From Nocardia shimofusensis NBRC 100134 (GTDB taxonomy: Bacteria > Actinomycetota > Actinomycetes > Mycobacteriales > Mycobacteriaceae): a DNA stretch of 64,000 bases. A model generated the notes under the pieces. The model did not search any database, was not told the origin of the DNA, and saw only the letters and a program-made list of their open reading frames with translations. Shown piece after piece: positions 52,552 to 60,655 of the stretch. Within the stretch, counting starts at the first letter, position 1. Every line of letters begins with the position of its first letter. The DNA lies in contig NZ_BDBT01000002.1 in assembly GCF_001613125.1 (NCBI RefSeq), forward strand, positions 248,001 to 312,000, in the 5' to 3' direction. Position numbers and translations under genes: made by a program.

Positions 52552-53406
52552 TCAGACCACCTTCGTCGGGAACAGCGTGTTGTACAGCTGGGTGAGAATG
52601 ATGTTGGTGGCGAACAACATCAGCGCCGAGGTCACCACCGCGGAGTTCACCGCGTTGGCCACACCGCCCGGACCGCCCTTGGCGTGCAGACCGATGTCGC
52701 AGGCGATGATCGCGGTCAGCGCGCCGAAGATCGCCGCCTTCACCAGCGCCACGATCATGTCGTTGGCCACCGCGAAGGAGGCGAACGAGCCGATGAACGA
52801 GCCCGGCGTGCCGGACTGGGCGTAGACGTTGAACATGTAGGCGGTCGCGAAGCCGACGAACACCACGAACCCGCACAGCAGCATGCTGACCAGCACCGCC
52901 GCCAGCAGTCGCGGCGCGACCAGCCTGCGCACCGGGTCCACGCCCATCACCCGCATGGCGTCGATCTCCTCGCGGATGGTGCGCGAGCCGAGGTCGGCGC
53001 AGATGGCCGAGCCGACCGCGCCCGCGATCATCAGCGAGGTCACCAGCGGGGCGCCCTGGCGGATGATGCCCAGGCCCGCGACCGCGCCGATGAAGGTGGT
53101 CGCGCCGACCTGATTGACCAGCGCGCCGATCTGGATGGAGACCACCACCGCGATCGGGATCGCGACGAACACCGTCGGCGCGGCCGAGACATTCGACATG
53201 AACGCGCACTGCTTGATGAACTCGTGGTAGGGGAACCGCCGGGCGACGATCGAGCGGAAGAGCTCGATCACCGCGGCCCGGCCCAGGCTGACCTGACGGC
53301 CGAGGGTTTCCAGGGACTGCTGCGGATGCCGCTTCCACAGTCCCTTCACATCATCGACGGCACGCTCGAGATCGGTGCTCGCCGAAGGGCGTTCGGTGGT
53401 TGTCAC
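52552..53406 (-). CDS. yrbEA: Mce transporter permease YrbEA
   Basis: A 284-residue permease of the MlaE/YrbE family and first gene of the mce operon. The coupling loop TIREEIDAMRVMGVDPVRRLVAPR and the hydrophobic segments VAIPIAVVVSIQIGALVNQVG, LLAAVLVSMLLCGFVVFVGFATAYMF and MIVALVKAAIFGALTAIIACDIGLHAKGG are characteristic. The start is GTG at 53406 (VTTTERPSASTDLE), with AAAGGAA upstream. Confidence 0.94.
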   Translation of the reverse strand: MTTTERPSASTDLERAVDDVKGLWKRHPQQSLETLGRQVSLGRAAVIELFRSIVARRFPYHEFIKQCAFMSNVSAAPTVFVAIPIAVVVSIQIGALVNQVGATTFIGAVAGLGIIRQGAPLVTSLMIAGAVGSAICADLGSRTIREEIDAMRVMGVDPVRRLVAPRLLAAVLVSMLLCGFVVFVGFATAYMFNVYAQSGTPGSFIGSFASFAVANDMIVALVKAAIFGALTAIIACDIGLHAKGGPGGVANAVNSAVVTSALMLFATNIILTQLYNTLFPTKVV

Positions 53407-53719
53407 GCTGCCCGCGTTCCTTTCTGGGCTTTTCGCCGCTTGCCTCGCCGACCGATGGCGGTCTTTCCCTGCGAGTGCGCGGAGCGTGTGCAGTCTCCCA
53501 TAGCGGAGACGCGCCTCACAAGCTGTAAGTGAATAACTATTCTCGGAATCGAACTACCTGGTTCGAGCACGCGGCAATCCCTGGACAGCGCCCGCCTCTC
53601 CCGGAGTTATCGCAGTTCACTGCACCCAGGAAGGCAGTGGGAGATTCTTGCCGCGCACTACTCATCGCCGGAAAAAGTTCCTGCAAATTACGATGGGGTG
53701 CCGGAAGATCAGGAAGAGC
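53407..53719. promoter_or_regulatory. Upstream region of the mce operon
   Basis: This 313-bp stretch has no gene. It holds two short dyads, GTCTCC-N6-GGAGAC (53493-53510) and TCGAAC-N6-GTTCGA (53549-53566), in an AT-richer section. They are candidate regulator sites for the mce operon, but no regulator gene is adjacent and no clear -35/-10 pair is seen. Confidence 0.35.
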
Positions 53720-53908
53720 TCAGGCCGGATTGCTCAGATACTGCTGAAGGAAGTACAGCCCCGCACCGAGCGCCGCGACACCGGCCGCCGCGGTGGCGAG
53801 CACCGCGATCCACAACCCGAAGCGCAGCACCGGATTGACCTCGATTCCTCCGCCCAGAATCCTGATACCGGAGACCAGGATGTCGATGAGCCAGACCAGA
53901 ATCATCAT
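53720..53908 (-). CDS. Small membrane protein of unknown function (62 aa)
   Basis: A 62-residue product, MMILVWLIDILVSGIRILGG then VLRFGLWIAVLATAAAGVAALGAGLYFLQQYLSNPA. One amphipathic or membrane helix is followed by a clear transmembrane helix. The ATG at 53908 overlaps the stop of the upstream small gene by 4 nt (ATGA), which argues that it is translated. It lies on the mce strand, 313 nt upstream of yrbEA. I recognise no family. Confidence 0.6.
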   Translation of the reverse strand: MMILVWLIDILVSGIRILGGGIEVNPVLRFGLWIAVLATAAAGVAALGAGLYFLQQYLSNPA

Positions 53909-54129
53909 GTCATCGTCACATTCGCGAAGATGAGCACCGGCCAGCAGACGATCGAGCCGAGGAACGAGATGATCACGTCGATGCCGTGCATATCGCGTAG
54001 GTGCGAGGTGTGCGTCAGGCTCCACACCAGGCCGATCAAGCCGTACGGGATCGCGAGGATGATCAGCGTGCCGAGGAACTCCGACACCTTCATCTCATAA
54101 CTGAATATTCGATCCAGCTTCTTCAACAC
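53905..54129 (-). CDS. Small membrane protein of unknown function (74 aa)
   Basis: A 74-residue product with two predicted transmembrane helices (FLGTLIILAIPYGLIGLVWSL and GIDVIISFLGSIVCWPVLIFANV). The start is GTG at 54129, 7 nt after AAGGAAG; an internal ATG at 54093 would give 62 residues. It forms a two-gene overlapping unit with the next small gene. Conserved co-translation suggests that the two products act together at the membrane. The family is not recognised. Confidence 0.6.
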   Translation of the reverse strand: MLKKLDRIFSYEMKVSEFLGTLIILAIPYGLIGLVWSLTHTSHLRDMHGIDVIISFLGSIVCWPVLIFANVTMT

Positions 54130-54202
54130 TGAAGTGCTTCCTTTCCGTCGCGCAGGCCGGTCCATCGTCGGCTACCGTGGCCGGCCGGGACGCCCGGGCC
54201 GT

Positions 54203-54232
54203 ATGTTACTCATGATTCACGCTGCTGCGGAA
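54203..54232 (-). promoter_or_regulatory. Candidate promoter of the small membrane protein pair
   Basis: On the minus strand TTCCGC (54232-54227), 18 nt, TAACAT (54208-54203). The same two elements recur in the facing promoter of the MpaB gene. Confidence 0.4.
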
Positions 54233-54332
54233 GAACTTCAGCGAATCGGATGTCCGCTCGACCATCGTTTCCTCTGCTCACGAGGGCCGAGTGGCCCCGG
54301 AAAGAAGTTACCAAATATTCTCGCCATACCTG

Positions 54333-54361
54333 TTCCGACCGAGAAGAATCGTCAGTAACAT
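54333..54361 (+). promoter_or_regulatory. Candidate promoter of the MpaB-family oxygenase
   Basis: TTCCGA (54333-54338), 17 nt, TAACAT (54356-54361), about 90 nt before the ATG at 54451. The TAACAT box fits TANNNT. Confidence 0.45.
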
Positions 54362-54450
54362 AGCATCGCGGAGCGGGGTGCGCTGCCGCATCACCAGACG
54401 ACTCGGGCCTCGGCGCACCCCGGCCGCGTGGACGACAGGGAAGGACTCCC

Positions 54451-55359
54451 ATGACCGCCGTAGCCCGGGACGATCACCGGCACGAACCCGCACCGCTGAC
54501 CAAGGAACAGACCCGCATCCTGATCCCGACCGAGCATCGGCCACTCACCAAGAAGCCGTTGAAGCTCTCCGACGCACTGGACTTCTGGTCGTTCGCGGGC
54601 GCGGCCGCCAATGTCGCGATGCAGATGGCACATCCGGGCGTCGGCTACGGCGTGGCCGAGAGCAAGGTCGATTCGGGATCGCTGATGAAGCACCCGTGGA
54701 AGCGTGCGCGCACCACGACCACCTACCTCGCGGTCGCCATCCTCGGCACCGACGAGGAACGCGCGGCGTACCGGGAAGCGGTGAACGCCGTGCACCGGCA
54801 TGTGCGCTCGGAGCCGGGCGCGAAGGTCAAGTACAACGCCTTCGACCGGCATCTGCAGTTGTGGGTGGCGGCCTGCCTCTACATCGGCTTCGAGGACACC
54901 TACCAGCTGCTGTCGGGCAGGATGAGCGACGAGCAGGCCGAGCAGTTCTACGCCACCGCCTCCACGCTGGGCACCACCCTGCAGGTCACCGAGGACATGT
55001 GGCCGGCCACCCGCGCCGAGTTCGACGCGTACTGGAACAAGGCGTGCGAAGAGGCGGTACTCGACGACTATGTGCGCGAGTACATCAACGCCCTCATCGA
55101 ATTGAAGATGATCGCCTGGCCGCTGCGGGTGACGTTCCGCAGCCTGCTGCGCTTCCTGACCACCGGCTTCCTCGCGCCGCACTTCCGCGAACAGATGCAG
55201 CTCGAGTGGACCGCCGCCGACCAGCGCCGCTTCGAGCACCTGTTCATGTTCGTCGGCTTCGTCAACCGGTTCATCCCCCGGTTCATCCGGCACGCGGGCA
55301 GCTATGTACTGATGGGTGACCTGAAACTCCGCAGGCGGCGGCGCAAGTATCTAGTGTGA
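54451..55359 (+). CDS. MpaB-family (DUF2236) oxygenase
   Basis: A 302-residue protein of the oxygenase MpaB / latex-clearing-protein superfamily, haem-binding enzymes that oxidise hydrophobic substrates. Recognisable segments are DFWSFAGAAANVAMQMAHPGVGYGVAES (near 44-70), KRARTTTTYLAVAILGTDEERAAYREAVNAVHRHV (near 84-118) and KYNAFDRHLQLWVAACLYIGFEDTYQLL (near 127-155), where the conserved His residues lie. GGAAGGA precedes the ATG at 54451 by 6 nt. The SRPBCC gene follows 4 nt downstream. The substrate cannot be deduced. Confidence 0.88.
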   Translation: MTAVARDDHRHEPAPLTKEQTRILIPTEHRPLTKKPLKLSDALDFWSFAGAAANVAMQMAHPGVGYGVAESKVDSGSLMKHPWKRARTTTTYLAVAILGTDEERAAYREAVNAVHRHVRSEPGAKVKYNAFDRHLQLWVAACLYIGFEDTYQLLSGRMSDEQAEQFYATASTLGTTLQVTEDMWPATRAEFDAYWNKACEEAVLDDYVREYINALIELKMIAWPLRVTFRSLLRFLTTGFLAPHFREQMQLEWTAADQRRFEHLFMFVGFVNRFIPRFIRHAGSYVLMGDLKLRRRRRKYLV

Positions 55360-55363
55360 TCGC

Positions 55364-55816
55364 ATGCGCGTCGTGGACATGCACCGAACGATCGCCTCGC
55401 CGATCGGCGAGGTGTTCGACTGGATGACCGATGCGACGAACTATCACCGGGTTCCGGCGGTTCGTCGCGTCATCCTCGTTCGCCCCGGCGACACCCACGG
55501 CCACGGCGTGGGCGCCATCCGCGTCGTCCACACTCCTCTGTTCCGGATGACCGAGGAGATCCTCGAGTTCGAACGACCCACGTTCATGCGTTATTACATT
55601 CCCCGCTCCACGCCCCCGCTGCGCCACGACGAGGGTTTCATGCGGTTCGAGGAGGTGCCCGGCGGCACCCACGTGCGCTGGTACACCCGGTTCGAGGTGA
55701 AGGCACGGTTCGCCTCGGACCTGTTCACACTGATGATGGTGCCGCTGATCACGACCGGCTTCAGGTTCGCGTTGGACACCTGCGAGCAGGAACTGCGGCA
55801 GAACAAGAAGAACTGA
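55364..55816 (+). CDS. SRPBCC (START-like) family protein
   Basis: A 150-residue helix-grip protein with a ligand cavity: MRVVDMHRTIASPIGEVFDWMTDATNYHRVPAVRRVILV, then a central sheet (TEEILEFERPTFMRYYIPRSTPPLRHDEGFMRFEEVPGGTHVRWYTRFEV) and a long C-terminal helix (FALDTCEQELRQNKKN). It would bind or shuttle a lipid-like molecule, perhaps for the preceding oxygenase, with which it forms an operon. No ribosome-binding site is clear, so coupling to the upstream gene is likely. Confidence 0.85.
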   Translation: MRVVDMHRTIASPIGEVFDWMTDATNYHRVPAVRRVILVRPGDTHGHGVGAIRVVHTPLFRMTEEILEFERPTFMRYYIPRSTPPLRHDEGFMRFEEVPGGTHVRWYTRFEVKARFASDLFTLMMVPLITTGFRFALDTCEQELRQNKKN

Positions 55817-55837
55817 GTATCCCGGCCGCACAGACCA

Positions 55838-55867
55838 CGAAGCCCTCGTCTCAGGACGAGGGCTTCG
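55838..55867. terminator. Strong hairpin terminator
   Basis: A perfect 13-bp stem (55838-55850 with 55855-55867; arms CGAAGCCCTCGTC and GACGAGGGCTTCG) closes on a TCAG loop, 21 nt after the SRPBCC stop. No U-tract follows, as is common in actinobacteria. It could also stop transcripts from the convergent transglycosylase gene. Confidence 0.85.
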
Positions 55868-56096
55868 CGCAGTTCACCGGACACCACGGCATGCTCGCGG
55901 GTTCGGGCACCGGAACCGCAGAGCCGACCGGGCCGCCATCGGCATCGGCATCGGCATCGAGAGCCGACCCCGCTTCGATACCACGCGATCGCGGCCGGAC
56001 GAGTCCGCCGACGTCCTGGTCGACCGTTTCGCCGGGCCGCCGTAGAGATCCTCGCGGGCTGCGCGGGCAGGCGTGGGTGACCGATGCGCCCAGGAC

Positions 56097-57314
56097 TCAG
56101 GTCGGCGGAGCCGGCAGCGGAATCGAAATACCCAGCGGCAGCTCGATACTCGGGCCGGTCGGCGCGGGAGCGGGAGCAGCAGGGGCGGGCTGCAGTCGCG
56201 CGCCGTCCGACGGCGCGGCCGGGGCGGACTGGAGCGGCGCACCGCCCTGCGGGGCGACGGGGGCAGGCTGCGACTGCGGAGGGGCGGGCACAGGGGCGGG
56301 CAGCGTTTTCGGAGCGTGCTGCGTACCGGGTGTGTCACACAGCAGTCCGCACGACACCGCACCGATCCCCGGCAGATTCACCAGAACCGGTGGCGCCGGG
56401 TCGGGCACGGTGGTCGGAGCCATCGGCTGCAAGCGCAGCGTGCGCGAACCCGGTGCGGCGGCCAGCACTTCGGCGCCGCCGCCCGGACGCGACGGTGAGG
56501 TCGGGCTCGACGGCGGGACGAGGCCGGGGGCGATGGTGACCGGGCGGGGTGCGCCGCCGCCGCGGTAGGCCGCCGACCAGCTCAGCACATCGGCGGCGTA
56601 GGACATGGAGTTGTTGTAGCGCAACACCGCCCGCAGCTCCTGCTCGCTGTCGGCGAGATTCATCCCGCCCGAGCACAGATACTTGCCCGCCGCCAGCGCC
56701 GAGTCGAAGACGTTCTGCGGGTCGGAAACCCCGTCGCCGTTGCCGTCGGCGGCATACAGCGCCCAGGTCGAGGGCAGGAACTGCATCGGGCCGACCGCCC
56801 GCACATAGCCGCCGTCGGCGGCCGCGATGATCTCGTTGCCCGGCAACGTCCCATCCAGGGCCGGGCCGAGAATCGGCGAGACCGCCGTGCCCGCCGCGTC
56901 GGTGCGCCCGTTGTCGGCGTGCGCGGATTCGATACGCCCGATCCCGGCCAGCAGATGCCAGCGCAGCCCGCAGCCTGGCATCGAGGATTCCAGCGCCAGT
57001 TCGGCGTTCCGATACGCCGCAAGCACGATCTCCGGGATGCCGAGCAGTCCTCCCGTGCGCGGCAGCGAGATCTCCCGCAGCGCCACCTCGGTAGCGCTCG
57101 GCGACCCGTCCGCGGGTGGGGTGACACTGCGCAGCGACCGCGGCGTGTCCGCGGCGACGGTCAGCAGGCCGACGGTGCGGTCGGCCCCCGGTTCGGGAAG
57201 AGCGGACAGATCCGGACGCGCCTCGGCCGCGTTCGCGCCCAACGCCTCGGAACCCGACATGAGCAGTCCCGCCGTCAGCAACGCCGACGCGGTCAGTGGA
57301 GCAGATCTACGCAT
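56097..57314 (-). CDS. Secreted lytic murein transglycosylase
   Basis: A 405-residue exported peptidoglycan-cleaving enzyme. The signal peptide RRSAPLTASALLTAGLLMSGSEALGANAA is followed by a catalytic domain of the SLT_2/MltB type: LAAYRNAELALESSMPGCGLRWHLLAGIGRIESAHA, with Glu129 as the likely acid, then GYVRAVGPMQFLPSTWALYAADGNGDGVSDPQNVFDSALAAGKYLCSGG. The last 140 residues are Pro/Ala-rich and probably span the cell wall. The ATG at 57314 gives the signal peptide; upstream in-frame starts lack one. The 284 bp upstream of it contain no gene. Confidence 0.9.
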   Translation of the reverse strand: MRRSAPLTASALLTAGLLMSGSEALGANAAEARPDLSALPEPGADRTVGLLTVAADTPRSLRSVTPPADGSPSATEVALREISLPRTGGLLGIPEIVLAAYRNAELALESSMPGCGLRWHLLAGIGRIESAHADNGRTDAAGTAVSPILGPALDGTLPGNEIIAAADGGYVRAVGPMQFLPSTWALYAADGNGDGVSDPQNVFDSALAAGKYLCSGGMNLADSEQELRAVLRYNNSMSYAADVLSWSAAYRGGGAPRPVTIAPGLVPPSSPTSPSRPGGGAEVLAAAPGSRTLRLQPMAPTTVPDPAPPVLVNLPGIGAVSCGLLCDTPGTQHAPKTLPAPVPAPPQSQPAPVAPQGGAPLQSAPAAPSDGARLQPAPAAPAPAPTGPSIELPLGISIPLPAPPT

Positions 57315-57598
57315 ACGACCCCCGGCCTGCCGCGTCCGCGCGGAGGGGCCCGCGCAGGCGGGCACCACAGCCGGGACGACGACGTCCACCGGCTTCGGGA
57401 TGCCACCTCGACATCCTCCAGCCGCAACACCAAATGAGAACAGTAGTTAACATACCGGATTGAAGGCCATCATGTAAGCCTCGTCACGCTCGGAATAGCC
57501 AATCACTTATGTGACGACCACCGCGTAGTCCCCCCGTCCACCCACACCGACCGGCGGGAGCGCGGGCGTCGCACTCTCGCCGGCAGCGGACTCCTCGA

Positions 57599-58417
57599 TC
57601 AGCGGCTCGACGCGCCCCGACCGCCCGCCGCGTCGAGGGTTTCCCGAACAGCCGCGGCGACGGCCCGATAGTCCCTGCGCAGAATCTTGTCGTGGTTGCT
57701 GGCGACCTTCGCGCTCACCTTCACGTTCGGGTTGCCGGCGAGCACCGGATCCAGCGAGGCTCTCGCCTGTTCCATCTCCCCGTTGCCGGTGCCCAGACCG
57801 TCGCCGGTGGCCAGGATGAACCGTACCGGGCAGGTCAGCCGCGTGAGGACCGGCACACTCGCGGCGGCGACCTCGTTGGCATCGATGTTGACCTCGGCGT
57901 GCTGGTCGGCGCTCATCCGCGCGGCCATCCCGAACGGGCGCGCCAGCGGCAGCACGAACCGCATCCGGCGAAACAGTTTCCGGATCCGCTCCCGGCCTTC
58001 TTCGCCGGTCAAACCGCAGGGCGCCGCGTCCACGGTCACCACACCGACGATCCGGTCGGGATGCCGGTCGGCCCAGTGCCACGCGAGGATTCCGCCGTAG
58101 GACCAGCCCACCAGCAGCGGCCGGTCCACGCCCCTGGCCGCGAGGACGGCATCGACGTCGCGCAGCGCGGCCTCGAAGGAGTAGTCCGAAGACCGCTTCG
58201 ACGCGCCGCGCGCTCGCCCGTCGAAGGTGATGTGCCGGAAGCCGTCACCGAGGTCGTCGATCACCGGCCGCCAGGGCCGATGGTCGGCGTAGGCGCCGTT
58301 CAGATAGACCACCGGACTGCCCGAGCCCCCGGTATCGGTGACCGCCAAGGCCGTGTCGTCGACCGCCACCATGCCCTTCCACGTCGCACCGGCGCGAGAG
58401 ATGCCGTTCCTCGTCAT
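57599..58417 (-). CDS. Alpha/beta hydrolase
   Basis: A 272-residue alpha/beta-hydrolase fold protein. The nucleophile elbow GWSYGG puts serine at residue 106; ATGDGLG near 205 carries the likely acid and SNHDKI near 245 the histidine. The oxyanion segment is VVYLNGAYADHRPW. It starts at ATG 58417, nine bases after the DUF1048 gene, and belongs to the padR-DUF1048-hydrolase operon, so its expression is probably PadR-controlled. The substrate is unknown; esterases and haloperoxidase-like proteins look similar. Confidence 0.85.
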   Translation of the reverse strand: MTRNGISRAGATWKGMVAVDDTALAVTDTGGSGSPVVYLNGAYADHRPWRPVIDDLGDGFRHITFDGRARGASKRSSDYSFEAALRDVDAVLAARGVDRPLLVGWSYGGILAWHWADRHPDRIVGVVTVDAAPCGLTGEEGRERIRKLFRRMRFVLPLARPFGMAARMSADQHAEVNIDANEVAAASVPVLTRLTCPVRFILATGDGLGTGNGEMEQARASLDPVLAGNPNVKVSAKVASNHDKILRRDYRAVAAAVRETLDAAGGRGASSR

Positions 58418-58425
58418 CGTGCGAC

Positions 58426-58782
58426 CTACTTCCCTTCGGCGACGGCGCGCTCGACAGCACTGTTCAGCCGCGCCCGCTCCCGGTTGAGCCACGATTCCTC
58501 TTGGTAATTCCGCGCGAACGTCTCGATGAACTCCACGGGATCCTCCCCGACGACCTCACGTATCGGGGTCCCGGCGGCCGCGCTCTGCTCGAACAGGTCG
58601 GCGAGGTCTTCGAGCATCGAGACGCCACCACCGGGTCCCGCGTACATCAGGTACCGCTCGAACGCCTCGACCACTGTGCGGTAATTCGCGGGCAGTCGCC
58701 CCACCCGCGCCTTGTACTGTCGCCACCTCCGCTTGTCGCCGACCTCGCCGATCACCTTCGAGGTGAGATCCGAGATGTTCAT
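58426..58782 (-). CDS. DUF1048 family protein
   Basis: A 118-residue helical cytoplasmic protein. The N-terminus MNISDLTSKVIGEVGDKRRWRQYKARVGRLPANYRTVVEAFERYLM is the DUF1048 signature, a family nearly always encoded next to PadR regulators. A co-sensing or co-repressor role has been suggested by context but is unproven. The ATG at 58782 overlaps the padR stop by 4 nt (ATGA). Confidence 0.85.
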   Translation of the reverse strand: MNISDLTSKVIGEVGDKRRWRQYKARVGRLPANYRTVVEAFERYLMYAGPGGGVSMLEDLADLFEQSAAAGTPIREVVGEDPVEFIETFARNYQEESWLNRERARLNSAVERAVAEGK

Positions 58783-59117
58783 GATTGCCTGCCTCCTTGC
58801 GCACGAAGCTGATCGAGCCGTTCCGCGAGGAAGCTCCACGTCCTCCAGAACTCATCGAGATATTCCTGTCCCTCGGCGTTGAGGGAGTACACCTTTCGCG
58901 GGGGCCCCTTCTCCGAGGGGACTTTCTCGACATCCACGAGCCCCTTCTTCTCGACCCTGACCAGCAAGGCGTAGATGGTGCCCTCGGCGATGTCGGAGAA
59001 GCCCCGCTCCCGCAGCCACGCGGTGATCTCGTAGCCGTACGCGGGGCGCCCGGACAGGATCGCCAGGACGATGCCCTCCAGCGTTCCCTTGAGCATCTCC
59101 GTCTCCTGCTTGCCCAC
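58779..59117 (-). CDS. PadR-family transcriptional regulator
   Basis: A 112-residue winged-helix protein: EMLKGTLEGIVLAILSGRPAYGYEITAWLRERGFSDIAEGTIYALLVRVEKKGLVDVEKVPSEKGPPRKVYSLNAEGQEYL covers the PadR domain. The GTG at 59117 sits 5 nt after AAAGGAGG and is preferred; the ATG at 59096 (MLKGTLEG) also has a GGAG upstream. It is first in a three-gene operon and its promoter region carries dyads suited to autorepression. Confidence 0.9.
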   Translation of the reverse strand: MGKQETEMLKGTLEGIVLAILSGRPAYGYEITAWLRERGFSDIAEGTIYALLVRVEKKGLVDVEKVPSEKGPPRKVYSLNAEGQEYLDEFWRTWSFLAERLDQLRAQGGRQS

Positions 59118-59151
59118 GCACACCTCCTTTCACTACTCAGCGTCACTGACT

Positions 59152-59187
59152 ACCACTAGATAGTAACACTTAGTAGTGGTTGGTCAA
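59152..59187 (-). promoter_or_regulatory. padR operon promoter with operator dyad
   Basis: On the minus strand TTGACC (59187-59182), 16 nt, TACTAT (59165-59160). ACCACTA (59152-59158) and TAGTGGT (59174-59180) form an inverted repeat flanking the -10; a second pair, CACTACT (59131-59137) with AGTAGTG (59172-59178), overlaps it. Blocking by PadR is the simplest reading. Confidence 0.6.
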
Positions 59188-59276
59188 GCGATCCGGAGGC
59201 TTCCTCGGTACCTTCGTCCGGTACCCATCGGCACGCGCGTTCGGCGAAGTCGGAACTGCGCGGGGAGGACGGACAC

Positions 59277-59759
59277 ATGGGCGTACGAGATCTGCTCTAC
59301 GCGGCGAAACGCCGTATGTACAAAGACAATCGGGTGGGATGGCTCGCCCGGGTGCTGAACCGGGCATCGGAATGGATGTACTCGGCGGGCGTGCTCTCCC
59401 CCGGCTACGCCATGACCCTCGAGGTGGTCGGCAGGCGCACCGGTCGCCCGGTGAAGCTGCCGATCGTGGTCGCCGAGTACGAAGGTCAGCGATACCTGGT
59501 GTCGATGCTCGGGACGGACGCCGGCTGGGTGCGCAATGTCCACGCGGCGCACGGTCGCGCCTTCCTGCACCGGCGCGGCAGCGAAGCAGTGCAGCTCACC
59601 GAGGTCGCGGTGGGGGAAAGGGCACCGATCCTGCGTCGCTATCTCGCTGTCGCTCCCGGCGCCCGCCCGCATTTCCCGATCGACCGCACCGCCACACTCG
59701 AGGAGTTCGCACGGATCGCGGACCGGTATCCGGTCTTCCGGATCACCCCCGCGGACTGA
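59277..59759 (+). CDS. Deazaflavin-dependent nitroreductase family protein
   Basis: A 160-residue F420-binding split-barrel protein of the Ddn-like family. Typical segments are LTLEVVGRRTGRPVKLPIVVAEYEGQRYLVSMLGTDAGWVRNVHAAHGRAFLHRRG, the order seen in Mycobacterium Ddn and its paralogues, which reduce quinones or nitro compounds with F420H2. The N-terminal helix (AKRRMYKDNRVGWLARVLNRASEWMY) may contact the membrane. GGGAGGA precedes the ATG at 59277. It is divergent to the padR operon. Confidence 0.88.
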   Translation: MGVRDLLYAAKRRMYKDNRVGWLARVLNRASEWMYSAGVLSPGYAMTLEVVGRRTGRPVKLPIVVAEYEGQRYLVSMLGTDAGWVRNVHAAHGRAFLHRRGSEAVQLTEVAVGERAPILRRYLAVAPGARPHFPIDRTATLEEFARIADRYPVFRITPAD

Positions 59760-59892
59760 CCCGGCCTTCTGCTCGTCATCGCCGCGCCTGCCCGGAATCT
59801 ACGGCGCTCGACGCGGTCTCCCGGTGGGATCGGGGTGGCGGGCGAGCACTGCGGCGGCGGTAGCAGCAGTGACAACGGCCGGCACGGCCATC

Positions 59893-59997
59893 GTGACGAA
59901 GAGAGGCGAGGGCAGGAAGCGCAACGCCGCTCTCATCTGCCTGGCCCGGCGACGCCGCGACGTCCTCTACGCGATGCTGAAAACCGAGCAGCCCTAA
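59893..59997 (+). pseudogene. IS110-type transposase C-terminal remnant
   Basis: The frame ending at the TAA 59995-59997 reads VTKRGEGRKRNAALICLARRRRDVLYAMLKTEQP. This resembles the C-terminal end of IS110-family transposases (the K-R-N-A-A-L-x-x-L-A-R-R-R-x-D-V-L-x-A-M-L pattern). Nothing upstream continues the protein, so only a scar of about 35 codons is left. The rest of the 59760-60065 gap holds no gene. Confidence 0.6.
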
Positions 59998-60065
59998 CGA
60001 GTTCCCGCACCGATTCCGGCTTGACCGCCGTACACAGAGAACCCGATTCGTCCATGCTGACAGGC

Positions 60066-60431
60066 ATGGCAAATCGATGGGTTGGGATCACGATCGACTG
60101 CGCGAACCCCACGCGACTGGCATCGTTTTGGAGCGCGATCCTGAGTATCCCCGCCACCGCCGAACATGGCGATGACCCGGGATGGGCAACCCTCGGCTCG
60201 CGGTTCGACGACAGGCCGCGCTTGACCTTTCAACGAGTGGCCGAGCCCAAGATCGGAAAGGTCCGCATCCACCTCGACATCGAGGTCGACGACATCGAAG
60301 CCGGTCGCCGCCAGGTGGAGAACTTGGGCGGCCGCTGGTCCGGCGAGCGGCACGACTACGACGAAGGAGTTGTCATGGTCATGCGCGATCCCGAGGAGCA
60401 CGAGTTCTGCCTGGTCCAATACTTCCATTGA
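60066..60431 (+). CDS. VOC (glyoxalase-like) family protein
   Basis: A 121-residue vicinal-oxygen-chelate protein: WVGITIDCANPTRLASFWSAILSIPA, RLTFQRVAEPKIGKVRIHLDIEVDDIEAGRRQVENLGG, and the closing VMRDPEEHEFCLVQ. This is the glyoxalase/bleomycin-resistance arrangement common in actinobacteria. The ATG at 60066 gives the usual start; an ATG at 60054 adds four residues. The ligand is unknown. Confidence 0.85.
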   Translation: MANRWVGITIDCANPTRLASFWSAILSIPATAEHGDDPGWATLGSRFDDRPRLTFQRVAEPKIGKVRIHLDIEVDDIEAGRRQVENLGGRWSGERHDYDEGVVMVMRDPEEHEFCLVQYFH

Positions 60432-60655
60432 GACGCCGACTGGTCGCTGTACGGTTTGACGAAACCCATCGGGACATTCCCACGGGAGTCGCGGCCCACG
60501 CTGCGCACCCGCGCCACCACCGTGGATGCACCACCCGCTGTAGTGCGGTGAGCCCTCCGATCGGCTCGTGTCCTGGTAAGGGCATTCGGCTACGAACAGC
60601 CCGGCCGGGTCGAGTGCCGCACTCACAGCAGTGACAACCGGTTACCCTCGCGCCT

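Larger units (their letters stand above)
54130..54450. other. Divergent intergenic region between the small membrane genes and mpaB
   Basis: This 321-bp stretch contains no convincing gene. It holds two back-to-back candidate promoters, annotated separately, for the small membrane genes (minus) and the MpaB gene (plus). Confidence 0.6.

Noticed and set aside
55930..55960. CATCGG tandem hexamers between the SRPBCC and transglycosylase genes
   Set aside because: Only about four copies and no gene or structure attached; likely simple-sequence noise.
57507..58082. Minus-strand frame inside the alpha/beta hydrolase
   Set aside because: Arg/Gly-rich and without motifs; the hydrolase frame with GWSYGG explains the DNA.
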